Source of the DNA: Humulus lupulus
Lineage: Eukaryota > Streptophyta > Magnoliopsida > Rosales > Cannabaceae
NCBI RefSeq assembly: GCF_963169125.1
Contig: NC_084800.1
Coordinates: forward strand, 142,596,397-142,660,396
Length of the DNA stretch: 64,000 bases
Direction: 5' to 3'
Each line of letters begins with the position of its first letter. Position 1 is the stretch's first letter. This document shows, piece by piece, positions 24,440-36,407 of this stretch. Both the position numbers and the translations under genes were made by a program. The notes under the pieces were generated by a model, which saw nothing but the letters and a program-made list of their open reading frames with translations, was not told where the DNA came from and did no database searches.

Positions 24440-24946
24440 TCTTCTTCTTCCACTAATAGCTTTCTATGTGTAACCACCGTCGATCCATGTGATCCCACAA
24501 CCTAGCAAGGACCCGCAGACACTCTGATCAGACTAAATCGCAGTCCTCATCAACGGCTATTCCGAGTCCCGCATCCCTATGTAGGATATACATATTGCAG
24601 GATCATTATTTATTTTCATGTAATTTACATATTATCAAACAAACATATAAATTCCTAGAACATGCTCCTATGAAATTGATATGAATACAGAGTAAAGTAA
24701 AGAAACTTACATTACGCAGCGAAACTGGAACAACTTCTTCCTTCAATCTCTCTAACTCTTGATTCTTTTTGTAGCAAAGTATTTTCAAGAGATTGAACTA
24801 GATCAGCAACACAGTCTTCCTCACCAAGCCTTTGATCAACCTAGAACTAGTGTGGGCTGGTTCTCAACACGTGAGATAGAGATCTAGAAGAGAACAAGAG
24901 AGAGTGGATAAGAAAGGATTAGATTGTCTAGGTTTTCACGTACCCA
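24440..24946. mobile_element. Copia-LTR-like remnant
   Basis: The words ACGCAGCGAAACTGGAAC, TCAATCTCTCTAACTCTTGA and TAGATTGTCTAGGTTTTCAC resemble parts of plant copia LTRs. No ends or coding sequence are found, so this is a tentative label. Tat integrase sequence begins shortly after. Confidence 0.3.
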
Positions 24947-24984
24947 ATGAATCAACTAAGACTTACTTATGATCTAACTAGGAT

Positions 24985-25890
24985 TAGAATGGCCCGAGCT
25001 GCTCCAGTCGAGCTAACTATGATCTCATCCCCATGGCCATTTGCGGCGTGGGGAATCGACTTGATAGGGTCCCTACCAATGGGCAAGGGAGGAGTTCGTT
25101 ATGCAGTGGTGGCAATCGACTACTTCACAAAATGGGTAGACGCTGAGCCTTTGGCAACCATCACATTGAAGAAAGTTCTGGAATTTGTGGTAAAAAACAT
25201 TGTATGTCGGTTTGGGCTTCCTAGAAAGATTGTGTCAGACAACGGGACCCAATTTGACAGTGATCTTTTCACTTCTATGAAAGGTACAACGTTATTAAGA
25301 GTTTTTCCTCGGTGGCATATCCACAGGCTAATGGACAGGTCGAGGCTATGAATAAGACCCAAAAGGTGAGCCTTAAGAAGAGGTTAGATGAGGCCAAAGG
25401 AGTCTGGCCTGAGCAGTTCTCGCAAGTACTTTGGGCATTCCAAACTTCCCACAGGACACACTCCTTTCTCCTTAACTTTTGGAAGTGAGGTCGTCCTTCC
25501 AGTTGAAGCTAGGGTGGCTACTCACAGGTAAAAGACATTTAGCCAGGAATGGAATGATGAATTACTTAACGCATCACTCAACTTGATTGATGAGAAATGA
25601 GAGGGTACGCAGTTACAGCTCGCCCATTATCAACAACAAATCACTCGTTACTTTAATTCTAAGGTCAAGAGACATAGTTTTGGATTGGTCGACCTAATTC
25701 TCCGAAGGGTCTTTTTGGCAAACAAGGATCCCAAGGACGGTGTTTTAGGCCCGAACTAGGAAGGACCATATCAGATTGTGGAAGTTTTGCGTGAAGGAAG
25801 TTTCAAGTTAGCTCGACTTAGTGGAGAAACAGTCCCACGGAGCCATGCACCTAAAAAAGTATTATCATTAGTACAGTCATCCATGTAAGG
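24985..25890 (+). pseudogene. pol: Tat-lineage integrase remnant (element A, piece 1)
   Basis: The 3' end of a Tat pol, cut on the left between the integrase zinc finger and core. It reads WGIDLIGSLP (first catalytic Asp), then VSDNGTQFDSD (second Asp at 25,238-25,240) and GQVEAMNKT (catalytic Glu at 25,342-25,344), so all three acidic residues remain. One frameshift lies near 25,285, and stops occur at about 25,600 and 25,758. The tail ends near 25,888. It closely matches the integrase of element B. The rest of A's 3' end resumes at 38,964 beyond element B. Confidence 0.85.
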
Positions 25891-26044
25891 CTTAATTATA
25901 AAAGCCATTTAATTAAAATAACAGATGATTATTGTGCAATTTTTCTTATTAAAGTGGTTTTAAATAATTGTTCTTTATAAGGTTGTAGTAGCTCGTGTAT
26001 TGATGTTTGTAAGAGAAACCAAGAAAGTCTCTACATTCTGGTTA

Positions 26045-26064
26045 CTTGGGGGGCATATAACCCG
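26045..26064 (+). other. Internal polypurine-like tract after pol of element A
   Basis: TTACTTGGGGGGCATATAAC resembles the true 3' polypurine tract of element B (ACTTGGGGGCAA before 38,163). It lies just after pol instead of next to an LTR. Element B has the same at 33,662-33,704. Confidence 0.5.
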
Positions 26065-26390
26065 AGGTGGATCAAAATAAGATCGCCGGATGAGTTTAAA
26101 TTACTTAAAATCCTGGATACAACCAGGTACAAAACTATCCTGGATACAACCAGGTCAGAAACTTAGAAGCTTGGAAAATTGAACATTCGATGGCTTTTAT
26201 AAGAGCTCAAGATGTTAATAAACCTCGCAATAACTCATTTTTAATCATTTAAAACCTTGGATACAACCAGGTACAAAACTTTAAAAGTTGGGAAAATTGT
26301 TTAAATCAAGGGTTTTTTAAAGCTCGAGTTATCAATAAACCTAACACGAACTAACTTTAAAATATTTAAAATCCCGGATATAACTAAGTA
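26065..26390 (+). repeat. 3' untranslated repeats of element A
   Basis: Diverged repeats built around CCTGGATACAACCAGGT, which starts near 26,113, 26,141 and 26,255, with a weaker copy near 26,373. Each pairs CCTGG with CCAGG six bases apart. They correspond to the 119-bp array in element B and are cut off by B's LTR at 26,391. Confidence 0.7.
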
Positions 26391-27175
26391 TGCACGCCCT
26401 GAATATCAGCACGTACCTTGTTGAGGCAACTCGAGTACAACGAACTAGCTAAAAGCCATAATCAACGTTCCACGTGTCCACCTTTCATCCAAGGAAATTC
26501 GGTACGATCCCTTAGACAAATAACTCGAGCTGATGAGTCATTTAGCAACTTACCACCCGGAACCATTGTGTAATATGGCATCAAAAGGCGCGAACTAACA
26601 TTACGTTAAGCTCGTGGTATGCCAGGGGTCTGATGTACCCCAGAATCTTTATAAAGTTGACCACGCAATATAAATGTGCATAACATAGACATCACGTGTC
26701 TTTTTTATTCCTGAATTCTTGGATACGCAATATAAATGTGCGTGATTAGACATCACACGCCTGATTTAGGCCATGCGGCCCATTATTTGTTTTACCTATT
26801 GATTAGAGCACACTTCAAAGTAAAATTTAGATGTTAATCATCAATGTCACAGAGATGACTTGAAGGATCAAGAGATCACGGGATGACCCCGATACCTACC
26901 TAGAGATCATTCTCTCATAAATACCAAGACCCTGGGTAGTGCAAGGGGTTGGCATGCAAATACTCTGTAAAAATAGAAAGAGGTATACAACAATAATATT
27001 GACTCGTGGACTAGGGGGATTTTAACCTTCGAACCACATAAAAAGGAGTGATCATTTTCTTTACAGTTGATTTCCAACATCTTTGAGCATTATCCCTTTC
27101 TTAGTACGGTTTATCATTAAGCACTAATCCATCCTAGTTATTCATATAATTCACTATTGGCGAAAAACCGCGTCA
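26391..27175 (+). mobile_element. 5' LTR of Tat element B
   Basis: LTR of 785 bp, TGCACGCCCTGAATATC to ACCGCGTCA, matching 38,163-38,963. The two differ at many sites and by a 16-bp length difference near GCAAGGGGTTGG. A TATA-like CATAAATA lies at about 26,917. It is followed at once by a primer-site-like sequence, and it interrupts the 3' untranslated repeats of element A. No clean target duplication was found (AAGTA on the left, AAAGG on the right). Confidence 0.85.
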
Positions 27176-27177
27176 AC

Positions 27178-27198
27178 ATTTTGGTGCTTTCATTGAGA
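27178..27198 (+). other. Putative primer-binding site of element B
   Basis: TTTTGGTGCTTTCATTGAGA directly after the LTR, the same word as in elements C and D. Confidence 0.65.
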
Positions 27199-27227
27199 GG
27201 ATTTAGATTAGTGCTATCACGAAAAGT

Positions 27228-29600
27228 TTATCACGGTGGTCACTCGTTCAAGGCATGGTAACGAAACGGATCAGCATGGTGGGCAGGAGGCTCACCATAC
27301 CGCTATATCCAATGAACGAAACCCAGAGATTCAGCAACGATCGGGAAAAATAGCCGATGGGCCATGATGACACCGGAAGTTCAGCGCCCCTACCGCCAAA
27401 TCCGAACCCGGGTTACCTGACAGCGGTGGAGATGGAAAACATGCAGTTGAGGAGCCGTCTAGCCAAAGCAAATAAGAAAATTGAGGAAGTCTTGGCCTGG
27501 CTACCCCCTCTTGCAACCAACGTTAACGTTGGAAAGAGGCAAAGCAGGACTCGCAAGTCCTACTGGGATAGTTGGCCCAGGCCCAGTCGATCGGTTAGAA
27601 CCTCAACCCCGAGTTCTGCGCCCATGTCGCACCATCACCAGGAAACTATGTTTGATGATTTTCCCAGGGACCACCAACGAGTCAGCCGGTCAGTCAGAAC
27701 TTCAACTCCAAGTTCGGTTCCACCTTCAAATGCACCCAAGAGAGCTCGCAACGATTCAAGAAGGAGGGCTGGGGGGAGCTCACGTGGCCAACCTGCTCCA
27801 GCTAGCCCTCCCGCGCAGTGATCAGATCGCCAGACATAGAGGGCTGGAGGCGCTGGAGTAGAGAGACCGCAAGCTAGTTTGGTCCAACCTGACAGAACTA
27901 GAATTGCATCACCGATCAGACATCCTCATTCCTCGATAAGATATCCATCTCCTCCTCATCCTGCTCGAGACATTCCTGTATACAGAAAAAATAGGAGGAA
28001 TCTTCCTCCCGCTGCTCCTGCTCATCTCCCATGAGCGTGTAGAAATGTCTTAGATCCTCACCCTCGACAGCAGGCTCTGAGCTTCTCTAATGGGAGTTAT
28101 TTGACCGAAAGCCACCGAAGTGGCAAACCTAGTGGAGATCTGAGAAATCATCTAAGTTTGGCACAAAGCCCTCGAGCCGCCTGGTGGACCGACCTTCGAG
28201 ATCGCCTTAACTCGCAGAGGGGGGATCCGACCAGAAATGAAAGTCATGCTCGCCAAGATGATGGTCCTTTCGAAATACGTGACAACGGAAATGTCCCACT
28301 AAACCAAGCTCAAGCTTTGAGGGAAAACAACCCGCCTAACGCGTACAATGGGACGAGAGCTGTTGAACAGCCCCAAAACAACCAAGGGATCAAAGAACAA
28401 ACCCTCTAAAGGTTAGCTCAGATGGACGAGCTAATGAAGAGACTCCTATCAGAAAAGGGAAAATAAGAATATGACTCAGGGGACAAGCTCGAGCTTTTTT
28501 CCCCCAACATCACAGCAACAACATACCCGCCGGGTTTTAGGATGCCCTTTCTATCCAAATTCGATGGGGATGGAGATCCGTCGGATCACTTAGGGATGTT
28601 CAACACCCTGTGATGGCCCATAATATCGGGCCCGAGCTGAGATGCTTGATATTCCCTTCGACTCTGATCGAGCCAGCTAGGCAATGGTTTAAGAAATATA
28701 AGAAACATTCTATCAGCTCATGGAAGAGTTTCTCTGCCGATTTCAAGAGGACATTCCGGGCCACTCATAAGTTCGTGTCAAGGCGGACTCCCTTGCTAAT
28801 GTAAAACAGTAGCCCGGAGAACCCTTGAAAGATTATCTAATCAGGATTGCCAACGTTGCGGCCCGAGCTAGAGATGCGGATGAAAGTTCTAGACTCATGG
28901 CTATGAGAACTAGAATCCTTATTGGAGGCTTCCTATGGAAAGAAATCCAGAGGAAGGGCGTCAACATCGTGGATGAATTCCTGAACAAGGCCCAGAGATG
29001 GCTAAACTTGGAAGAAGCATGAGCATTGGTCGCAGTAACTGACCAAGTCCTTGACCAGCTCGCTGGAGCAGAAATGGATGTCGTAACTACGACTCAAACT
29101 GTTGCCTAGAATAACGAGGGGGGAGGAAGCAAGAGAAAGGGAAATGGTGAGGGCGGCCAAAATGGTCCAAAGAAAAACAAGCCTGTGGAGAAGTTCAAAC
29201 CAGTCTACACGACTTATGCCATCCTCACGGATACTAGAGAGCGTATTTTTCTGGCAAATTCTGCTCGCCTTCCTTGGAAAAAGCCGGAGCCCTTAAAAAA
29301 TCAAAGGGCAAAAAGAGACCCTTCCAAATTTTGTCGATTCCACAACGGCATTGGTCACAACACAGATGATTGTAGGAATTTTAAGGATGAGATCGAGACA
29401 CTCATCAGGGTCGGACCCTTGGCCCAGTATGCGCGGAATCGAGTCCCTTCCAGTCAGATCGCTAGGCAAAGTACTCAACAAGCTTCGAAGGCTCCTATTA
29501 ACCAGCCCGGGGCCCGGGTAAATCAGGATACCCCTCCTCCAATAGTAGGGGAGAAATAACCACCATCTTTGGAGGCCCTCATCTAGCAGGCACAAGTAGA
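27228..29600 (+). pseudogene. gag: Tat-lineage gag (element B), broken
   Basis: Gag of element B. Comparison with element C suggests the start codon was near 27,230, where B has ACG where C has ATG. A one-base change near 27,363 shifts the frame. The visible blocks, in order, are: a basic N-terminus with MENMQLRSRLAKANKKIEEV (27,430-27,490), an Arg/Ser/Pro-rich linker (27,540-28,080), the retrotransposon-gag core (28,540-29,020, with ARQWFKKYKKHSISSWKSF), and a knuckle FCRFHNGIGHNTDDC near 29,330-29,375 of the Tat pattern C-x2-H-x3-GH-x4-C. There are stops near 27,822, 28,410, 28,805 and 29,023. It would have formed the particle shell and bound genomic RNA. Confidence 0.85.
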
Positions 29601-32600
29601 GGTGCCCAGAAGAGATACTTCAATGAACTGAGGTCTCATAACGAGGTTGAGTTTATCTCGGAGCAGCATCTACCTAAACAACAACGATTAGAGAAATAGC
29701 CAATCAGTTTTATCGAAGAAGATGCTAGTCATGTCCAGTTCCCGCATAACGATTCTCTAGTCATAACCACCCAGCTCGCCAATCGGCGAGTTAGGAGGAT
29801 ACTAGTTGATAATGGGAGTTTGGTGAACCTGTTGTTTTGATCCACACTAGAAAAATGGGGTTGTCTATAACCGAGCTGAAGGCCACCTCCATGATGTTGT
29901 ATGGGTTTTCTGGTGAAGGGATAACCTTGGGTGAGGGACCTCGAATTGTTTCCAAGCTCCTCAAGTTTGTGGTCATCGATTGTCCCGCCGCGTACAATGC
30001 GATTTTGGGTCGGCCTACATTGATGGCATTCGAAGCCATAACTTCTATCCGCCACCTCGTAGTCAAATTCCCCTCCTCTACGGGGATATGTATGGTCCAA
30101 GGTGATCAGCTCGCTGCCAGGGAATGCTATAACATTTCCATGAAGGGAAAGTCACAACCCAGGCCACAGACGATGGCCATCCAGGACGGGAGCGAGGAAT
30201 CCCAGCATGTGAGGAATAGCCCTGGGAATAAAGAACCTCAGCAAGCCGATGGCGTAGGTACCACCCTGAGTGACGATATCGACCCTAGAGTAGGCGAAGA
30301 TAGATCTGAGCTCCAGGCTATCGAAGAGCTCGAAGAGGTAAACATCGATCCTAAAGACCCTTCGAGGGTGGTTAGGCTCGGGAAAAGCCTTGACGACGAG
30401 AGAAAGGCGGAGTTGCTAAAATTTCTACAGGGAAATCTAGACATTTTCGCCTGGTCTCATGAAGACATGGTAGGGATCAGCCCGAGCGTCATCATGCATA
30501 CCCTTAACTTGGACAAAAGCATGCCTGCGAAGTCCCAGAAACAGAGGCGTCTAGGCACGACCCGAGCTACGGCCCTGGAAGAGGAAGTAGCTCGACTTTT
30601 AAAATGCGGCTTTATTCGCGAAGCAAAATACCCGATCTGGGTCACCAATCCTGTTCTGGTCCCAAAACCTAACGAAAAATGGCAGACCTGCATCGACTTC
30701 TCTGACCTGAATAAAGCATGTCCCAAGGATTGCTTCCCCTTGCCAAGAATTGACCAATTGGTGGATGCCACAGCGGGACACGAGCTCATGTCCTTCATGG
30801 ATGCGTACTCTGGTTATAACCAGATCGCTATGAATCTTGCGGACCAGGAGCATACAAGCTTCATGACTCCAACCAACGTCTATTGTTATAAAGTCATGCC
30901 CTTCAGGCTAAAGAACGCAAGAGCTACATATCGGAGATTGGTCAACAGAATGTTCGCTAATCAGATCGAGAAAAACATGGAAGTGTATGTTGACGACATT
31001 TTGGTCAAGTCAAAAACTGCCAATAACCATGTTCCCGATCTAAGGGAGTGTTTTGAGATCTTAAGGAAGTATGGCATGAGGTTGAATCCCCAAAAATGTA
31101 CCTTCGGGGTGGCATCAGGAAATTTTTTGGGGTTCATAGTCAATACTAGAGGGATAGAGGCGAACCCTGAAAAAATCAGATTGCTGCTCGAAATGCCACC
31201 GTCCAAGTCGCGAAAAGACGTTCAGAGTCTGACAGGAAGAGTGGCAGCCCTTAATCGGTTTATTTCCAAGTCTACTGACAAGTGTTTGCCCTTCTATAAC
31301 TTGCTCCGAGGGAACAAAAAGTTTGAATGGACCGAAGAATGCGAGTGGGCCTTCCTCGATCTAAAAACACATTTAGCCGAGCCACCAGTGTTGTCTAAAC
31401 CAACGGCAGGAGAGCCTCTTTTTCTTTACTTAGCTGTTACAGAAGATGCGGCTAGCGCCGTGCTGGTCTGAGAAGAGGACCGAGTTCAAAAACTAGTCTA
31501 TTACATTAGCAAAAGACTTCTCGGAGCTGAATCACGGTATCCTTTAATGGAAAAGATGGCTTTCTGCATTATCATGGCCTCCAAAAAGCTTAGGCCATAC
31601 TTCCAGTCCCATTCAATCCATGTCATGACCGATCAACCTTTAAGGCAGGTGCTACAGAAACCTAAAGCATCGGGATGTCTCTTGAAATGGGCTGTCGAGC
31701 TCAGCCAATTCGAAATATTCTACGTACCACAGACTGCAATCAAAAGCCAAGCTCTGACTGATTTCATGGGTGAATGCACTGGGTTCCAAGAGGAACCTGT
31801 GGAAGAACCGGTGCAGGCCTTGTGAAGAGTCTTTGTGGATGGTTCATCTAACGAGAACGGGTCCAGAGCCAGAATCATTTTGATATCTCAGAGAGGCATC
31901 GTTTCCACTCCATGTTACGGTTTAGATTCGAGGTGTCCAACAACAAGGCCGAGTACGAATCTCTATTGGCTCGGCTTAGAGTGGCAAAGGAGTTGAAGGC
32001 CAGGGTCATCCAGTGCTACAGTGATTCCCAGCTCATGGTAAACCAAGTATTAGGGGAATATCAAGTGCGGGGAACCAAGATGGTAGCCTACCTGGCCAAG
32101 GTGAAGAAAGAGCTGTCTGAATTCGAATATAGTCTGGTTGAGAAAATCCCTCGTGAGCAGAACGCCCATGTTGATGCTCTAGCAAGATTCGCCACCTCCA
32201 AGGAGGCCGAAACCTTGAGCCTGATACCGGTGGAATTCTTGGAAAGACCAAGCATGGTGGAGAATACTAGGGAGATCGAGATGATCGACACTAGGTTAAC
32301 CTGGATGACTCCCATAGTCGAGTACCTTACAACAGGGAAGTTACCCGACGAGCGGAATGACGCGAGGAAGATACTCTATCAAGCTCCGAGGTATACAATT
32401 GTAGACGGGATGCTGTACCGACGTTGCCTTTCTCTGCCTCTTTTACGATGTGTTCTGCCAGAGGAGGCTAAAACTATTTTGCAGGAGGTGCATGAAGGCT
32501 TTTGTGGAGATCATGCTGGGGGGCAAAACCTGGCCTTGAAGATATTGAGGCAAGGGTACTATTGGCCCACTCTATCAAAGGACTCAATTTCCTACGCCCG

Positions 32601-33518
32601 GAAGTGTGACAAGTGCCAACAGTTTGCCATGATCGCCCAAGCTCCACTAGTCAAGCTAAAGATGATCTTCTCGCCATGGCCATTTGCGGTCTGGGGAATC
32701 GACTTAATTAGAGCCCTACCCACAGGAAAAGGAGGAGTTCGCTATGCGGTAGTGGCCATTGACTATTTCACGAAGTGGGTAGAAGAAGAACCCCTGGCAA
32801 CGATAACGTCAAAGAGAGTCCTCGATTTTGTGGTTAAGAATATCGTTTGTCGATTTGAACTGCCAAGGAAGACCATTTCGATAGCGACCTCTTCACCGAA
32901 TTTTGTGGAAGACACGTCATAATTAAGAGTTTCTCCTTAGTAGCCTACCCCCAGGCTAATGGACAGGTCAAAGCTGTGAATAAGACGCTCAAGGCAAGCC
33001 TTAAGAAGAGGCTGGATGAGGCCAAGGGAGTTTGGCCCGAGCAGCTTCCGCAGGTGCTATGGGCGTATCAGACCTCACACCGTACTTCGACGGGGCACGC
33101 CCATTTTTCCATGACTTTCGGAAGTGAGGTCGTCCTTCCTGTTGAAACAAAGATAGTTACGCACAGGATCTAGACCTTCAGCCAGGAGCAGAATGATAAA
33201 TTGCTCAGCGCGTCCCTCGACCTGATTAATGAAAAGCGAGAAGATTCACAGCTACGGTTCGCGCATTATCAACAAAAAATCGCTCGTTACTTTAATACAA
33301 AGGTCAAGAAGTGTGTCTTTGGATTAGGAGACCTGGTACTCCGAAGGGTGTTTTTAGCAGGCAAGGACCCCAAAGATGGTGCCCTAGGCCCAAGCTGGGA
33401 AGGGCCCTATTAGATAATCAAAATCGTATAGGAAGGTACTTTCAAATTGGCCCGACTTAATGGAGAAATGGTACCACGGACCTATAACACTATACATTTG
33501 AAAAAGTATTATCAGTGA
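29601..33518 (+). pseudogene. pol: Tat-lineage pol (element B): PR-RT-RH-aRH-IN
   Basis: A near-complete Tat polymerase region. The protease carries D-N-G at 29,808-29,816. A one-base loss in an A-run near 29,857 shifts into the long frame 29,837-31,471. RT has the box YVDD at 30,986-30,997. RNase H follows (about 31,405-31,800, TGA at 31,469-31,471). A second RNase H (31,824-32,215) has FVDGSS, AEYES, SDSQ (32,020-32,031) and a late DALA; it is the archaeal-like domain known from the Tat lineage. A stop (TGA 31,823-31,825) and a frameshift (31,826-31,912) separate the two. Integrase has the HHCC finger (32,490-32,625) and first Asp (GIDLI, near 32,700). A deletion near 32,876 removed the second-Asp segment, and the catalytic Glu is Lys (32,970-32,972). 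Pol ends at TGA 33,516-33,518. Confidence 0.92.
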
Positions 33519-33661
33519 TCAAACCACCTATCTATGTAAGGCTTGGATATAAAAGCCAGTTAATTTTAAATGTATACAAAAAAAAAATGTTTATGGTACA
33601 TTTGTGTCTTTGTACGGTTTCATTTGTATGTTAGTTCAAAGTAACCCAGAAAGTCCACTTC

Positions 33662-33704
33662 CTAATTACTTGGGGGGGAGGGGGGGGGGGGGGGGCAAAT
33701 AACC
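33662..33704 (+). other. Internal polypurine-like tract with long G-run (element B)
   Basis: ACTTG followed by about 25 G with one A, then CAAATAACCCGAGG. The position just after pol and the flanks match element A at 26,045-26,064. The length of the G-run may be inflated by sequencing or assembly. Confidence 0.5.
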
Positions 33705-34410
33705 CGAGGACCAGGTTCCAAAACTTAGAAGTTGGTTAAATTGATTAACAGTGTTTTCTCTAAGGAAAAAGCGGAGTATACAATAAAACTAACGCGAACT
33801 AAGTTTTTATTTAAATATCCTGGACACGACCAAGTTCCAAAACTTGGAAGTTGGTTAAATTGATTAACAATGTTTTTTCTAAGGAAAAAGCGGAGTATTC
33901 AATAAAACTAACGCGAACTAAGTTTTTATTTAAATATCCTGGACACGACCAAGTTCCAAAACTTGGAAGTTGGTTAAATTGATTAACAATGTTTTTTCTA
34001 AGGAAAAAGCAGAGTATTCAATAAAACTAACACAAACAAAGTTTTTATTTAAATATCCTGGACACGACCAGGTTCCAAAACTTGGAAGTTGGTTAAATTG
34101 ATTAAAAAAAAAATTCTAAGGAAAAAAGTGGAGTATTCAATAAAACTAACACGAACTAAGTTTTTAAATTAAATATCCTGGACACGACCAAGTTCTAAAA
34201 CTTAAAATTTGGTTAAATTGATTGACCAGTGTTTTTCTAAAAAATGCGAGGTGTCAATAAAACTAACGCGAACTAAGTTTTTATTTAAATATCCTGGACA
34301 CGACCAGGTTCCAAAACTTAGAAGTTGGTTAAATTGATTAACAATGTTTTTTCTAAAGAAAAAGTGATGTCAATAAAACTAACGTGAACTAAGTTTTTAC
34401 CGAGCACATC
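33700..34410 (+). repeat. 119-bp tandem array in 3' untranslated region of element B
   Basis: TCCTGGACACGACCA recurs at 33,818, 33,937, 34,056, 34,176 and 34,292, that is every 116-120 bp, with a partial first unit near 33,705. Each unit contains TTGGAAGTTGGTTAAATTG, then AATAAAACTAACGCGAACTA. Each begins with the CCTGG-N6-CCAGG or CCAAG pairing also seen in element A. Confidence 0.92.
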
Positions 34411-35008
34411 ATAAAGTATAAGAAAAAGATTGAAGAACAAGTAAAACTTTGATAACTAAAATCAATATATATATATAAATTGTCTCGAGGTGAATAACCT
34501 CGTGCTTAGCATTTACAAATGAAAAATAAAAAATAAATTAGGACTCCCCAAGACGCCCTGAAGAGGTCACCTCCTCGGCTTCTTGCTCGCTGGCGGCAGA
34601 GGTTTCCCCAGTCTTAGAAGGCGGCTCTTGTTGAAGTCGAGCCTTAAAATTCTCGAAATATGGCTCCCACACCTCGGGGGCCAGGAAAGAGAAGTTTCCA
34701 TCTTGATTGAAGACCCAACAATGGTAAAGCATGGCCTCCATGGAGGAGCTGGAAGACACCTTCTCAGCCTTGGTGGCAGCCTCGACCTCCAACTATTTAG
34801 CCCTGGCCTCTTTGAGTTCGGCCTTCACAGTAGCCAAGGAGGCCTGCGCAAACTGCTCACCTTCTTGGGCAGCCATCAAGGTAGCCTTGGCACTTTGCTC
34901 TTGTTGTTGAGCAGTTGCGAGAGCAGCCTGAGCGGTCTGGAGCTTGGCCCTGAACTCTTCATTCCTGTCCCTGGACCGGGCTAGGCTGCGATGTAGGGCC
35001 AAAGCCGC

Positions 35009-35082
35009 CTGCAAAAAAGTAAAGAAAGTTAGGCACGTGTTGGGAAGAAAACCAAAGAATAAAATTGACTAAGTAGGCTTAC
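35009..35082 (-). other. GT-AG intron, coiled-coil side (element B)
   Basis: Minus-strand donor CTCACG|GTAAGCCTAC and acceptor CTTTTTTGCAG|GCGGC, 74 nt, phase 0. Element A has the same place (39,783 to about 39,866) with acceptor TATTTTGCAG kept, but its donor is changed to CTCACAATAA. Confidence 0.75.
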
Positions 35083-35536
35083 CGTGAGGTTCATCCCCAA
35101 TGTGGACTCTATGACGTTCTCGAGACTCCTCGCCTCGATCTCCCTTAACTCCTTCGGATGGGCTTTGTAAAAATGCTCCACTGTATAGTTCGCGGTCTTA
35201 TAGACTGTTCCCTGAAGGCGTCTGGAATTTTCTCCAGATCTTGGGCATTGACCGGGATACGCACGATGGGAGTGGGGACCGGCAGAGCTCCGGCTGGTGC
35301 CACCTGGTACCGAGCAGGGGCTAGGTGTCATGGGGGAGAAGGTGACATCTTCTCTGTAGCTGCAGGAGTCTGACCTCTCCCCTTGGCAAGGGACTTGGAG
35401 GTTGTCCCAGCGGCAGGAGGAGTTTTCTTGGGAAATAAGGGCCTCTTTACAAGTGGCATGGATGGCCTGGAGGAGGGATTCCCCTTCTGGAAGATGGAGC
35501 GCAGGTCATTGTCTTCGGGCTGTACCATCTCCTTGC

Positions 35537-35622
35537 CTGAAACAAGAGGAAAAGGATGTTATTACACATGTAAAGTTATTATATTACAAAGAAAATCTAA
35601 AGGTGTATTGAAAAAGTCCTAC
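35537..35622 (-). other. GT-AG intron before linker (element B)
   Basis: Minus-strand donor CGGAGG|GTAGGACTT and acceptor CTCTTGTTTCAG|GCAAGG, 86 nt. Element A has the same intron at 59,429-59,504 with donor TGGAGG|GTAGGATC and acceptor TTCTTTTCAG|GCGATG. Confidence 0.78.
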
Positions 35623-36407
35623 CCTCCGAGCTAGAGGATGAGTCTACTGCCACGACCTCCAGCCTCGAAACTTCTATAGGGGGGGGGGGGGAGTCTAAGT
35701 CTACTACTTTGTGAATCAAAGGGGGTTCTGGGTCAGAATCAGCCTCAAGATTGGACTTCTCTACGTATTATCTGAGTCCTGGAGCAACTATACCCTCGAG
35801 AAGGGAGGGCCATGACCTAAGGTTTGTCCCATACTCCTCAAAAATGGCCGACCTAAAAGACAAGGTGTTGTCTACTACTACGGTACCCCTAGGACGGCCC
35901 ATTTCATGATGCAGTACTAATTGATCTACGCATTGGAGCAAGGTTATGTTACGGTCCGGGTCATTTTGGTGGCGGTGTACGAACTAGTTTGGGTTAAACC
36001 TAGCTAGCCTAAGGTCTATGGCAGCCCTATCTAGGTCCCTAAAAGGGAATGGGTTACCTTGGCCAGAGGGACCGGCTGCTGCCCCCAATTGAGCTCGGTC
36101 CAAATTGGGGTCCCGAGCAGCCTCAGGAGCTTGCCTCTTCCGGACGAACGGCACCTCGGCCTCCTCTTCCTGCTCGTTGCCATTGTTGACCGTAGTGTCT
36201 CCCTCGGGAATTAGGTGGTTAATTGGCCCGCGTCCTCCTCAAGGCCAGAGTTTGGCCTGTGGAGATTAACTTACACGCAAACATTGTGTCATCAGACACG
36301 AACTGGCGGTAGTCCTTCTCACTGAGCGGAAGCCCCGCCAGAGTATTATATTGACCCGTAAGGGCCACAGATTTGGCCGTCCTCGCAAAAATGGTTGCAT
36401 GATGATG

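Noticed and set aside
26391..27175. LTR read as the 3' LTR of element A, making A and B a tandem sharing one LTR
   Set aside because: No polypurine tract precedes it, and A's 3' untranslated region and antisense gene resume at 38,964, so insertion of B into A explains the data better.
27178..27198. Fragment of a tRNA gene
   Set aside because: It is a primer-binding-site-like sequence found directly after LTRs in three elements; no cloverleaf is present nearby.
33662..33704. Poly-G run as a G-quadruplex regulatory element
   Set aside because: The exact length is likely unreliable in sequencing. The matching tract in element A has only six G, so the conserved feature is the polypurine-like context.
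33700..34410. CRISPR-like array
   Set aside because: Units are contiguous 119-bp repeats without unique spacers, in a plant retrotransposon.
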